From: Coriobacteriaceae bacterium
Lineage (GTDB): Bacteria; Actinomycetota; Coriobacteriia; Coriobacteriales; Coriobacteriaceae
Assembly: GCA_025993015.1 (NCBI GenBank)
Contig: DAJPFV010000001.1
Location: forward strand, 930,001 to 994,000
Length of the DNA: 64,000 nt
Direction of reading: 5' to 3'
Of this stretch, positions 25,226 to 33,764 are shown piece by piece. The notes below the pieces were generated by a model that saw nothing but the letters and a program-made list of their open reading frames with translations, did not search any database and was not told where the DNA came from. Within the stretch, counting starts at the first letter, position 1. Each line of letters starts with the position of its first letter. The position numbers and the translations under genes were made by a program.

Positions 25226-25963
25226 ATGGGCTTCTTTGACAAGATGTTCGAGAAGAAAGAATGCGCGATTTGCGGTACCGAGCTGGGACTTCTAGGTAAG
25301 ACCAAGATCAACGAAGGCTACCTGTGCAAAGAATGCGTCGGCAAGCTCTCTCCCTTCTTTGGCGGTTATCGCTCTAGCACCGCGGACGACATTCGCGAGC
25401 AGCTCGCCTATCGCGAGGCTAACGCCGAGCGCCTGGCATCGTTCAACCCCACGCGCACGCTCTCGGCCGGGCGCACCAATATTATGCTCGACGAGGACGC
25501 GGGCCTGCTGATCATTACCTCGCAGACGCGCTGGCGCGACGCCAACCCCGACATCATCGAGTTCTCGCAGGTGCTCGGTTGCGATATGGATATCGACGAG
25601 CATCGCACCGAGATCTATCGCGAGACCAAGGACGGCGAGCGCGAGAGCTACAACCCGCCGCGCTACGACCTGGATTACGACTTTAATCTGACCATCCACG
25701 TCAACACGCCGTACTTTACCGAGATCAACCTGCGCGTGAACGACTCCACCATCGATCAGCGCGGATCCATCGAGTACCGCGAGGCCAAGCGTCAGGCAAC
25801 CGAAGTCCGCGACGCGCTGGTGCAGCTGCGTCAGGAGACGCGCGATAGCGTCGTTGCCGCCAAGGCCCCCAAGACCGCGGTGACCTGCCCCTTCTGCGGC
25901 GCCACCACCATTCCCGATGCCAGTGGGCGCTGCGAATACTGCGGCGGCGCCATCGGCGCATAG
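25226..25963 (+). CDS. DUF4428 protein with C-terminal zinc ribbon
   Basis: The 245-residue protein starts with a treble-clef-like DUF4428 motif (CAICGTELGLLGKTKINEGY, then LCKECVGKL) and ends in a zinc ribbon (CPFCG, CEYCG). The middle is a beta-rich domain (residues about 75-190) whose residues 150-180 resemble PH-like domains found with DUF4428. GGGAGG precedes the ATG. It leads a run with a zinc-ribbon membrane protein and an SPFH protein (25226-28594). Such clusters are common near SPFH (virion core-like) genes, with unclear function. Confidence 0.82.
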   Translation: MGFFDKMFEKKECAICGTELGLLGKTKINEGYLCKECVGKLSPFFGGYRSSTADDIREQLAYREANAERLASFNPTRTLSAGRTNIMLDEDAGLLIITSQTRWRDANPDIIEFSQVLGCDMDIDEHRTEIYRETKDGERESYNPPRYDLDYDFNLTIHVNTPYFTEINLRVNDSTIDQRGSIEYREAKRQATEVRDALVQLRQETRDSVVAAKAPKTAVTCPFCGATTIPDASGRCEYCGGAIGA

Positions 25964-25987
25964 CCCTCGGCACGGAAAGGACCGATC

Positions 25988-27310
25988 ATGGCCTTCGAAA
26001 GCGTTAACTATCAGTGCCCCGCGTGTGGCGGCCCGCTGCATTTTGCCAGCGCCGAGCAAAAGCTCGTCTGTGACTACTGCGACTCGCGCTTTGAAGTCGA
26101 AGAGGTCGAGGCTCTCTATCGCGAGCGCCAGGACAAGGCAGATGCCAAAGCCGATGCGGCGGCCGCAACATCCAAGCCCGCATCCGACGATGCGGTGCAG
26201 GAACTGGCCCAAAACGCCGGCTATATCTGCTCGTCATGCGGCGCCGAGCTGATCTCGGACGGCACCGTCGCCGTCACCACCTGCCCGTACTGCGGTAACC
26301 CCGCCGTGGCACCTGGCCAGCTCTCAGGCGACTTCTCACCCGATCTGGTGATCCCGTTTAAGCTCGGGCGCGACGATGTCATGGCCGCGCTCAAGGAACA
26401 CTACAAGGGCAAGATCCTGCTGCCCAAGAGCTTTGTCACCGGCAACCATATCGACGAAGTCCAAGGTGTCTACGTGCCGTTTTGGCTCTACGGTGCCCAC
26501 GTGGACGGCGAAGTGCACTTTGATGCGACCAACGAGACCGTGACTGAGGAATCCGACCGCACCGTCACGACCACCGACCACTACGACGCCTACCGCAAGG
26601 GAAACATCTCGTTTAAGCGCGTGCCCGTCGACGGATCCTCCAAGATGCCCGACGGCCACATGGACGCCATCGAGCCGTTTGACTACGACGCGCTGCGCCC
26701 GTTCTCGGTCGCCTATATGCCCGGCTACATCGCCAACCGCTACGACGAGGACTGCGAGACCTGCAAGGCGCGCGCCGAGCGCCGCATGGAGGAGAGCACG
26801 ATCTCGGCCCTGCGCGAGACCGTCGTCGACGAATACGACGACGCCACGGTCGAAAGCAAGCAGCTCGACTACACCTGGGAAGACAGCGACTACGCCCTGT
26901 TCCCCGTGTGGATGCTTTCCACCTCGTGGAACGGCAAGAGTTATCTGTTTGCCATGAACGGCCAGACCGGTCGCATGGTCGGCGAGCTCCCCTGCTCCAA
27001 GCCCAAGCTCGCCATCGCCTCGGTGCTGTTCTTTGTGATCGGGTTTGTCCTCTCCCAGATTCTCTTTATGGGTGGGAATGCCTTCGATCCGGACTACCTC
27101 ACCTTTGATGTCGAGGGCATCCTCATCAACATCGTCGCGCCGTTGATCATCGTGGTCATCGTAGACGTGCTGCTGGTGGGCCAGCTCAAGACGGCCAACG
27201 AGGCCACCCACGCCGACTGCTACTGTGGCGAGCTCGACCTGACCGAGAAGCACGACGCCTTCAGCCACACCGAGACCACCGTTGTCATGAAGGACAACAA
27301 GGACGATTAG
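25988..27310 (+). CDS. Zinc-ribbon membrane protein
   Basis: The 440-residue protein has two N-terminal zinc ribbons (CPACG...CDYCD and CSSCG...CPYCG). A large soluble domain follows, with the signature LPKSFVTGNHIDEVQGVYVP and WLYGAHVDGEV, and then two C-terminal membrane helices (about 340-362 and 380-402). It ends with a short acidic tail. This architecture is usually annotated as TFIIB-type zinc-ribbon or PriA-like protein, without known activity. It begins 25 bp after the DUF4428 gene and belongs to the same transcript. Confidence 0.8.
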   Translation: MAFESVNYQCPACGGPLHFASAEQKLVCDYCDSRFEVEEVEALYRERQDKADAKADAAAATSKPASDDAVQELAQNAGYICSSCGAELISDGTVAVTTCPYCGNPAVAPGQLSGDFSPDLVIPFKLGRDDVMAALKEHYKGKILLPKSFVTGNHIDEVQGVYVPFWLYGAHVDGEVHFDATNETVTEESDRTVTTTDHYDAYRKGNISFKRVPVDGSSKMPDGHMDAIEPFDYDALRPFSVAYMPGYIANRYDEDCETCKARAERRMEESTISALRETVVDEYDDATVESKQLDYTWEDSDYALFPVWMLSTSWNGKSYLFAMNGQTGRMVGELPCSKPKLAIASVLFFVIGFVLSQILFMGGNAFDPDYLTFDVEGILINIVAPLIIVVIVDVLLVGQLKTANEATHADCYCGELDLTEKHDAFSHTETTVVMKDNKDD

Positions 27311-27358
27311 CCATTCTGACCAATACCACCCGGCCTTTGACGAGAAAGGAAGATCACC

Positions 27359-28594
27359 ATGGGACTCTTGAGAGCTGGATTGGGAGCTGCCGGCGGCGTC
27401 ATGGCCGACCAGTGGAAAGAATTTATCTATTGCGAATCGATGCCCGCTGACGTCTTAGCCTGCAAGGGCAGCAAGCGCACCGGCGGTCGCAGCTCCAACA
27501 CGCGCGGCGAGGACAACGTTATCTCCAACGGCTCGGTCATCGCCGTCAACGACGGCCAGGGCATGCTCGTGGTGCAAAATGGCAAGATCATCGAGGTCGC
27601 GCTGGAGCCTGGCGAGTTCGTCTTTGACACCGGCAGCGAGCCGAGCGTCTTCAGCGGCAACCTGGGCGACTCCATCAAGGAAACCTTTGCCAATATCGGC
27701 AGCCGCTTTACCTTTGGCGGCGACGCGGGTAAGGACCAGCGCGTCTACTTCATCAACACCAAGGAAATCATCGGCAACAAGTACGGCACCGCCTCGCCCG
27801 TGCCCTTCCGCGTGGTCGACAACAACATTGGTCTGGACGTCGACATCTCCGTGCGCTGCAACGGCGAGTATTCGTACCGTATCACCAACCCGCTGCTGTT
27901 CTACACCAACGTGTGCGGCAACGTGACCGATAGCTACACGCGCGATAAGATCGACAGCCAGCTTAAGTCCGAGCTGCTCACCGCTCTGCAGCCCGCCTTT
28001 GCCAAGATCTCGGAGATGGGCATTCGCTACAGCGCCATCCCCGGTCACACCACCGAGCTCGCCCGCGCGCTCAACGAGGTCCTCTCGGCCGACTGGCGCG
28101 ACCTGCGCGGCGTCGAGATCGTGAGCTTTGGCGTCAACTCCATCGCCGCTTCGCAAGAAGACGAGCAGATGATCAAGGACCTGCAGAAGGCCGCAGTCAT
28201 GCGCGATCCCACCATGGCGGCCGCCAACATCGCCAGCGCCCAGAGCGACGCGATGCGCGCGGCAGCCGCCAACCCCAACGGTGCGATGGCCGGCTTTATG
28301 GGCATGGGCATGGCAGGCGGCATGGGCGGCATGAATGCCAGCCAGCTGTTCGCCACCGGTCAGGCACAGCAGCAGGCCGCCCCGCAGCCGGCTCCGGCGC
28401 CCGCCCCGGCTCCCGCCGCCGCGCCTGCGGCCGGCGCATGGACCTGCAGCTGCGGCGCCACCAACACTGGCAAGTTCTGCTCGGAATGCGGCAGCCCCGC
28501 ACCCGCCCCGGCACCGGCCAAGTGGTTCTGCCCCAACTGCGGCAGCGAAAACGGCGGCAAGTTCTGCAGCAACTGCGGAACGCCCAGGCCCTAA
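27359..28594 (+). CDS. SPFH-domain protein (virion-core-like) with zinc ribbons
   Basis: The 411-residue protein carries an SPFH domain (about 35-270: SMPADVLACKG, VALEPGEFVFDTG, LKSELLTALQPAFAKISEMG) of the YdjI-like type. A glycine/methionine stretch and an alanine/proline linker lead to two C-terminal zinc ribbons (CSCGATNTGKFCSECG and CPNCGSENGGKFCSNCG). SPFH proteins form membrane-associated scaffolds. The AAGGAA site precedes the ATG. Together with its two upstream neighbours it forms a zinc-ribbon set; a membrane-stress scaffold role is inference. Confidence 0.88.
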   Translation: MGLLRAGLGAAGGVMADQWKEFIYCESMPADVLACKGSKRTGGRSSNTRGEDNVISNGSVIAVNDGQGMLVVQNGKIIEVALEPGEFVFDTGSEPSVFSGNLGDSIKETFANIGSRFTFGGDAGKDQRVYFINTKEIIGNKYGTASPVPFRVVDNNIGLDVDISVRCNGEYSYRITNPLLFYTNVCGNVTDSYTRDKIDSQLKSELLTALQPAFAKISEMGIRYSAIPGHTTELARALNEVLSADWRDLRGVEIVSFGVNSIAASQEDEQMIKDLQKAAVMRDPTMAAANIASAQSDAMRAAAANPNGAMAGFMGMGMAGGMGGMNASQLFATGQAQQQAAPQPAPAPAPAPAAAPAAGAWTCSCGATNTGKFCSECGSPAPAPAPAKWFCPNCGSENGGKFCSNCGTPRP

Positions 28595-28613
28595 CCCCTC
28601 TATCTGGTAATTG

Positions 28614-28643
28614 GCGGGGGGTCCGCCACCCCCGCATTTGCTT
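28614..28643 (+). terminator. Weak terminator after the SPFH gene
   Basis: GCGGGGG pairs with CCCCCGC around a small loop and is followed by ATTTGCTT. It lies 20 bp past the stop and may only partly end transcription, since the next gene starts 31 bp on. Confidence 0.4.
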
Positions 28644-28674
28644 CTATGGGTTTCGTTCGATAAAGGAGGACACC

Positions 28675-29517
28675 ATGAAGACAACGTTCAAAAAGTCCGT
28701 ACTCGCATTTCTGACATGCGTCCTGGCGCTCGCCTTTGCCCTGACGGGCTGCAGCGGCGGCGGCAAAGACCCCAAGGCCAACTTCGTCGGCAGCTGGGAA
28801 CTCTCGGGTGGAACCCTGGAGGGCGAAGAGCTGACCGATGAGTACATGAAGATGCTCGAGGATTGGGGTGTCCACTGCGTCCTGATTCTCGATGAGGACG
28901 GCACAGGCGCCCTCGACCTGTTCCTTGAGGTTGTCGACCTTAAATGGGAGGCAAAGGACGCCACCACCGTGACGATCACCGCCGAAGATGAGTCGCACGA
29001 CATGAAGCTCAAGGACGGCAAACTCATCCTCGAAGAGGATGACGGCAACCTCGTCTTTACCAAGTCCGACAAGGATCTGTCCGGCACGGTGAAGAAGGAT
29101 CGCGAGGCTGCCGAAAAGGAAGAGGAGATCGATGAGGCCGTCGAAGACGACGACGTCCAGCGCGCCGAAATCTCCCCCGCCGTCACCGTCGCCGATGACG
29201 ATCTGTGCACCATCACCGTCACCGAGAAGTTCAAGGACGACTGGGGCGACATCGGCTTTGTCGTCAACATCACCAACAAGAGCGACAAGGACCTGACCTT
29301 CTACGCTCCCAGCGGTAAGACCAACGTCAACGGCACCATGAAGGAACCCTGGTTCTCGGCTCACCTGATGCCCGGCACCAACGCCACCGAGGAATTCACG
29401 TTCTCGAGCGGCGAGCTCGATAGCCTCGACGACCTGGTCAACACGACCATTGGCATCGACGCCTACCTGACCGATTCCTACGAGGACGTCGCCTCCTACA
29501 GCGCAACCATCGCGTAA
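28675..29517 (+). CDS. Secreted lipoprotein with DUF5067-like C-terminal domain
   Basis: The 280-residue precursor has a clear lipoprotein signal (KSVLAFLTCVLALAFALTGC). The mature protein has a first beta domain (about 30-135, NFVGSWELSGGTLEGEEL), an acidic linker (KEEEIDEAVEDDD), and a second domain (about 165-280) with the pattern of DUF5067/immunoglobulin-like lipoproteins (GFVVNITNKSDKDLTFYAPS). AAAGGAGG precedes the ATG at 28675. It may share a transcript with the SPFH cluster. Function unknown. Confidence 0.8.
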   Translation: MKTTFKKSVLAFLTCVLALAFALTGCSGGGKDPKANFVGSWELSGGTLEGEELTDEYMKMLEDWGVHCVLILDEDGTGALDLFLEVVDLKWEAKDATTVTITAEDESHDMKLKDGKLILEEDDGNLVFTKSDKDLSGTVKKDREAAEKEEEIDEAVEDDDVQRAEISPAVTVADDDLCTITVTEKFKDDWGDIGFVVNITNKSDKDLTFYAPSGKTNVNGTMKEPWFSAHLMPGTNATEEFTFSSGELDSLDDLVNTTIGIDAYLTDSYEDVASYSATIA

Positions 29518-29565
29518 CGGCATGTAACATCAGCCGCGGATTGGCGGACACATCCGCGCACACCA

Positions 29566-29608
29566 GACGGGGCCGCAGGAGTTAATCCTGCGGCCCCGTC
29601 GCTTTTAT
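29566..29608 (+). terminator. Rho-independent terminator, possibly bidirectional
   Basis: GACGGGGCCGCAGGA pairs with TCCTGCGGCCCCGTC around GTTAA, followed by GCTTTTAT. It lies between convergent genes. Confidence 0.9.
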
Positions 29609-29626
29609 GCCGATGCGTACCGAGCG

Positions 29627-30247
29627 TTAGCGCTCCATGTTGGGAACAATGCTGCCCTCCGTTACCGCGTGCACGGCCAGGCGCATGATGTTGTCGTAGC
29701 CGGTCTTGTTGAGAATCTCCGAGATGCGGCGCTTGATGGTGCCCTCGCTCATAAACAACTCGGCCGCGATCTCGCGACGGCTCTTGCCTTCGCAGGCAAG
29801 GCGCAAAATCGACAACTCAACGTCGTCGAGCGCCGCCGTGCCCGAAAAGATGCTTTCGGGCGGCTTGGGAAACGTGCAATAGCCCGCCAGCGTGGAGCGC
29901 ATCACGGCAAAGAGCTCATCGATGCCGACGTTCTTGTACACAAAGCTGTCGACGCCTGCCTCGCGCGCCTGATCCACAAACGTAATCTCGGGCATGCCCG
30001 TCATGATAATGACGCGGCACTCGGGCAGCTGCTCTTTGATGCGCGCCGCCGCCACGATGCCGTTGGAATCGTGCTCGGTGCACACGTCCATCAAAATCAT
30101 GTCCGGATGCTCCTTGAGCGCGACGTCCAAGGCATCTGAGGCATCGGCGATGGCGGCAACAACGGTCATGTCGGGCTGGTCCCCAACGGAGCGCGCGAGG
30201 CTCTCGCGCAGGATGGCCTGGTCTTCGACGATAAGGATACGAATCAT
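29627..30247 (-). CDS. NarL/FixJ-type response regulator
   Basis: The 206-residue regulator has a receiver domain (phospho-aspartate in MILMDVCTEHD, residue 54; switch threonine in MTGMPE; lysine in VYKN) and a LuxR-type HTH (SILRLACEGKSRREIAAELF, MSEGTIKRRISEI). AAAGGAG precedes the ATG, which overlaps the kinase stop by four bases (ATGA), so translation is coupled. It forms a three-gene operon with the kinase and a membrane sensor. Target genes unknown. Confidence 0.95.
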   Translation of the reverse strand: MIRILIVEDQAILRESLARSVGDQPDMTVVAAIADASDALDVALKEHPDMILMDVCTEHDSNGIVAAARIKEQLPECRVIIMTGMPEITFVDQAREAGVDSFVYKNVGIDELFAVMRSTLAGYCTFPKPPESIFSGTAALDDVELSILRLACEGKSRREIAAELFMSEGTIKRRISEILNKTGYDNIMRLAVHAVTEGSIVPNMER

Positions 30248-31740
30248 GAGCTTCTCCTTTGGACCGTTGCGTTGGAGTTCAGCGGAATGGACACCGCAAG
30301 CGTAAAGGGCGGGGCGGCATGGACCTCCAGGCTGCCGCCCAGATTTTGCGCGACATGCCTCATACCAGGAATACCCGTTCCCTCGCGATACGATACGGGA
30401 GCAGGCGCGCCGTCGTTTGATACCGTCATGTGGGCAATGGCACCGCCATCCGACCCCTCCTGCCACAGGCGCACTTGGACTTGGTGAGCCTGCGCATGCT
30501 TGGTGGCATTGGTCGACGCCTCGCGGATAATCTGCAAAAAGGCGGCAGCGACGTGTGCATCGTCCGGAAGCGATCCATCCACATCGATCTGCACGCTCAC
30601 CAGGCCAAAGGCATGAACGATATCGCCGAGCTGCTCCGCCGGCTCGCTGTCGCCACCGCTACGCAGGTCGGCGGCAATCGAGCGCAGCAGCGGGTCAATC
30701 TGCTCGAGCGACTCGTCATCCAGACGCCCCTCCTCCAAGTATCGATGGAGAATGGACAGGCGCTGCCCGATCACGTCGTGTACGCGGGCGCGCATACGCA
30801 GGTAGGCCGCATTGTCGGCAACCTTTTTGACTTCTTCGATCTGGGCCTGGAGCTCTTGGCCCGCAAGCTCGAGCAGGTGGTTGGCCTGCGCCAGACGGTC
30901 GTGGGCATGTGCGTACTCCGTCACGTCCAAGCCGATAATGCGCTCAAAGGGGCGGCCCGAAACCATAACCTCATCGCACGCGAACAGACGAATCTCGGAG
31001 GGGGAAACCTCGACCACCGCACGTGCCTCCCCAAAGCGGTCCAGGTCGATTCGAACGCGGTTTTTGCTGCTCTCGGGCATCTGCGCACTGAGTTTTCGAA
31101 GACCGCCCCACGTATCGCTCATGTCGTGCAGGTCGGTGGGCATGTGAAGCTCCACAAGGTTCCTGCGCATGCAGCGGTTCATGAGCAGCGGGCGGCCCTT
31201 CGAATCCAGATACAGAATGCCGACGGGGATCACGTTAATAGTCTCGATCGTCGAAAACGCCGTGATGTCCTCCTGGCGGTTGCGCACGTCCATCAAAAGC
31301 GCCGCGACGGAGCGGAACAGGAAGAACGCGCCCTCCGCGATAAGGACTGCGGGCCACGCCGAACCCATGACGTAAACAACCGGCGGCGTCGCGGCGGCAA
31401 CAAGCAGCAGCTCAACCATCATGACGGGACGACGATAATGCACCATAAGGACTACGCCATAGGCGGCAATCGCGGCGTTGAGCCATAGCAGCGCGCCCGC
31501 CGCCTCGGCGACGACATAGAGCGGCGCCACCAGATACGACCCGCTCGACGCGAACAAGATGACGGCCGAGATAATCAAGTGCAGCACAAGGCTCGACTCA
31601 TAGACGCAAATCACTTTGCGGTTGTAAGACGAACGACGCGATGCGATGAGCGGAACATGGATGGTCTGCAGGCATGCCACCAAGGCAAAGAGCACATCGA
31701 GCGCAACGATCTGGGGAAGGATAAGCGGCATCTGCATCAT
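30244..31740 (-). CDS. Membrane sensor histidine kinase (NarL partner type)
   Basis: The 498-residue kinase has about six N-terminal membrane helices (residues 5-150) and a PAS-like middle (INVIPVGILYLDSKGRPLLM). It has a HisKA_3-type dimer part (RMRARVHDVIGQRLSILHRY; phospho-histidine in HDVIGQ) and a C-terminal ATPase with REASTNATKHAQA and GTGIPGMRHV. The start overlaps the upstream stop as TGATG, so it is coupled to the sensor gene at 31740-33623. The signal is unknown. Confidence 0.92.
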   Translation of the reverse strand: MMQMPLILPQIVALDVLFALVACLQTIHVPLIASRRSSYNRKVICVYESSLVLHLIISAVILFASSGSYLVAPLYVVAEAAGALLWLNAAIAAYGVVLMVHYRRPVMMVELLLVAAATPPVVYVMGSAWPAVLIAEGAFFLFRSVAALLMDVRNRQEDITAFSTIETINVIPVGILYLDSKGRPLLMNRCMRRNLVELHMPTDLHDMSDTWGGLRKLSAQMPESSKNRVRIDLDRFGEARAVVEVSPSEIRLFACDEVMVSGRPFERIIGLDVTEYAHAHDRLAQANHLLELAGQELQAQIEEVKKVADNAAYLRMRARVHDVIGQRLSILHRYLEEGRLDDESLEQIDPLLRSIAADLRSGGDSEPAEQLGDIVHAFGLVSVQIDVDGSLPDDAHVAAAFLQIIREASTNATKHAQAHQVQVRLWQEGSDGGAIAHMTVSNDGAPAPVSYREGTGIPGMRHVAQNLGGSLEVHAAPPFTLAVSIPLNSNATVQRRSS

Positions 31741-33623
31741 CACTCACCCGCCCGCGGCATCAGCACGATCATACGCAGCCGACCGGCCTCGCCCTCAAGA
31801 CGATACGCCACGTTACGCCCCTGCAGTGCAACCTCGAGCTCGTGCGCGGCGGGCGTCTGCGACAAGTCTTCCTCGTCGTTGGAAAAGAGTGTGGCACGCA
31901 GCTCCACGCTGCACGAATCGTGTTCGCTCAGATGGTACATGAGTGCCGGATGATCGGTGGTGTAGGCGAAAAACGCAAAGTCATACACGCAGTCGTACAG
32001 CGCGCTTACCGTACTGGCATGCATCGGACGCTGTATGGCGATGATCGAAGCGCAGTCGACATCGATGGTGCGCAAGTCACTTGCCAGCTCGTTGGCAATG
32101 AGTTGGATGCGATCGCGGTCAAATCCGCTTTCCCCATGCCGCGCCAACGTGAGCGAGCCCTTGCGTTTGCAATAGGCGACGAGCATCTTGGCACATTGCA
32201 GCATGCGATAGCGCTCATGCGAGGATGCCTCATCGGTTAACGGCGGCAGCGAGCCCAGCAGCCCATACATCTCATCGAGCGCGCGGGCAAGCGCCTGGTC
32301 GACATCTTTGACCAGCAAGGCCTCGGCCTCCTGGTCGGCAAGATGCGTCTTAAGATCGTAGTCGGCCGTAAGTAGCTCGTTTTGGCGCTGCAATTCCATG
32401 CGCCGGTACGCCAGCTCGCGATTGAGCTCGTTGAGCTCCGATACGTCTTGGGCGAGCAATGCCGATCCGCCTAGCAGTGGGAAGGCGCGGTACATCACAT
32501 CGGGATCGGACGCCACGGTAAAGGCGTGGGCATGCCCGTGCTCCTGAGCGCGCAGCTCTTCGCGCACACCCGCCGGAATCGGCTTTGATACCGGCGTGGC
32601 ATAGACTTCCTGCAGGTCGCGCGTTATAACTTTAAGATCGAGCGGCAGGGTGTCGAAAATGTTGGCAATGCCGTGGTACGACGGAATGACGCCGCAATCG
32701 AGGCAAATCTCGAGCGTCACCACGCACAGCACGCAATAGACGAGCGAAAAGTTGAGCTTCCATGCCCAAGGCGCGCGCAGGGCGTACGAAATGGCAAAGA
32801 ACGCGCCGCCCAGCAGCACGAGTGCCGCCGTGCCCGAAAAACGTTGGATACGGAAGGACGATGACCGACCCACCAAAATGAAAAAGGCGACAAAGTTAAA
32901 GGCCGTCCATATCAGAACGGCAAAATAGCCCCAGCCGTACGTGTAATCGTTACTCCAGGTTTCACTCGAGCGATCGAAATGAAAGACCTGTTGGTGAAAA
33001 TCGTTGGTAAGCACAAACCCAATGAGCAGGATGGCCGCGATCCACAGGGCTGTGCGGTAGCGGCGACCCGCACGATGTTGCTCCAACCCTGCAAGGCGCA
33101 GGCCGCACAGCTGGTAGAGGAGCGGAATGAGCGTCATGGGCACGTAGTACAGGTACCACAGCACGGTGGCATAGAACGGCGTGAACGACTTGTACTTGAG
33201 GATGACCTCGATCATCCACGAGGCGCTGATGGTGGCAACGGCAACGAGGCGCCGGCGCAAGACGTAATCCAGACAGCGCAGATAGACCAGCACACCCCAG
33301 ATTGAGAACGCGACGGCAGCGAGGAGCAGCGGAATCGAGCTCGAATGGATAAGCCCGTCCACGACTTCTTTGGACACCTCGTTATAGATGGGCACGGTGT
33401 TGGAGAGCTTGGGATCGGAAGCGAATGACGCCGGCAAGACCGCCAAAAGCAGAAGAAACAGTGCGGTTATGACGCCGGCAATGACGAAGGCGCGGCGACG
33501 GTACACCAGGTGCGTTATGCCAACGAGGAATCGCGGCATGGCGAAGAGCCTGCCGCCCCTGGGATCCGCCACCGGCGCGGATCGGGCGGCCGCATGGCCG
33601 ATATGTCGCTCGCGGGTACCCAT
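31740..33623 (-). CDS. Membrane sensor protein coupled to the kinase
   Basis: The product is about 627 residues if it starts at 33623. It has some eight membrane helices in the first 290 residues (FVIAGVITALFLLLLAVLPA and others), a coiled coil (LNRELAYRRMELQRQNELLT), and a C-terminal part that looks like a degenerate histidine-kinase core with no clear ATP-binding motif. Being first in the operon and translation-coupled to a complete kinase, it may be an accessory sensor or a second, non-catalytic kinase. The start is uncertain: neither the ATG at 33623 nor the ATG at 33539 has a good ribosome site, and TACACT just upstream hints at a leaderless message. Confidence 0.75.
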   Translation of the reverse strand: MGTRERHIGHAAARSAPVADPRGGRLFAMPRFLVGITHLVYRRRAFVIAGVITALFLLLLAVLPASFASDPKLSNTVPIYNEVSKEVVDGLIHSSSIPLLLAAVAFSIWGVLVYLRCLDYVLRRRLVAVATISASWMIEVILKYKSFTPFYATVLWYLYYVPMTLIPLLYQLCGLRLAGLEQHRAGRRYRTALWIAAILLIGFVLTNDFHQQVFHFDRSSETWSNDYTYGWGYFAVLIWTAFNFVAFFILVGRSSSFRIQRFSGTAALVLLGGAFFAISYALRAPWAWKLNFSLVYCVLCVVTLEICLDCGVIPSYHGIANIFDTLPLDLKVITRDLQEVYATPVSKPIPAGVREELRAQEHGHAHAFTVASDPDVMYRAFPLLGGSALLAQDVSELNELNRELAYRRMELQRQNELLTADYDLKTHLADQEAEALLVKDVDQALARALDEMYGLLGSLPPLTDEASSHERYRMLQCAKMLVAYCKRKGSLTLARHGESGFDRDRIQLIANELASDLRTIDVDCASIIAIQRPMHASTVSALYDCVYDFAFFAYTTDHPALMYHLSEHDSCSVELRATLFSNDEEDLSQTPAAHELEVALQGRNVAYRLEGEAGRLRMIVLMPRAGE

Positions 33624-33690
33624 AGTGCTTTTAGTGTACCGACAGGCGGGCTCAAAAAACGGGCCGCATGTCCCAAAATCCGCGGACGGC

Positions 33691-33729
33691 AAAGCGCCCG
33701 GCAAGCACAAACTACTCGCCGGGCGCTTT
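33691..33729 (-). terminator. Hairpin after the second GH1 gene
   Basis: AAAGCGCCCGGC and GCCGGGCGCTTT enclose a 15-base loop, 36 bp past the GH1 stop. The T-run is short (GCTTTG). Confidence 0.6.
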
Positions 33730-33764
33730 GGTTAGGAGACTATGAGGTTGGGGGCTCGGTGCCC

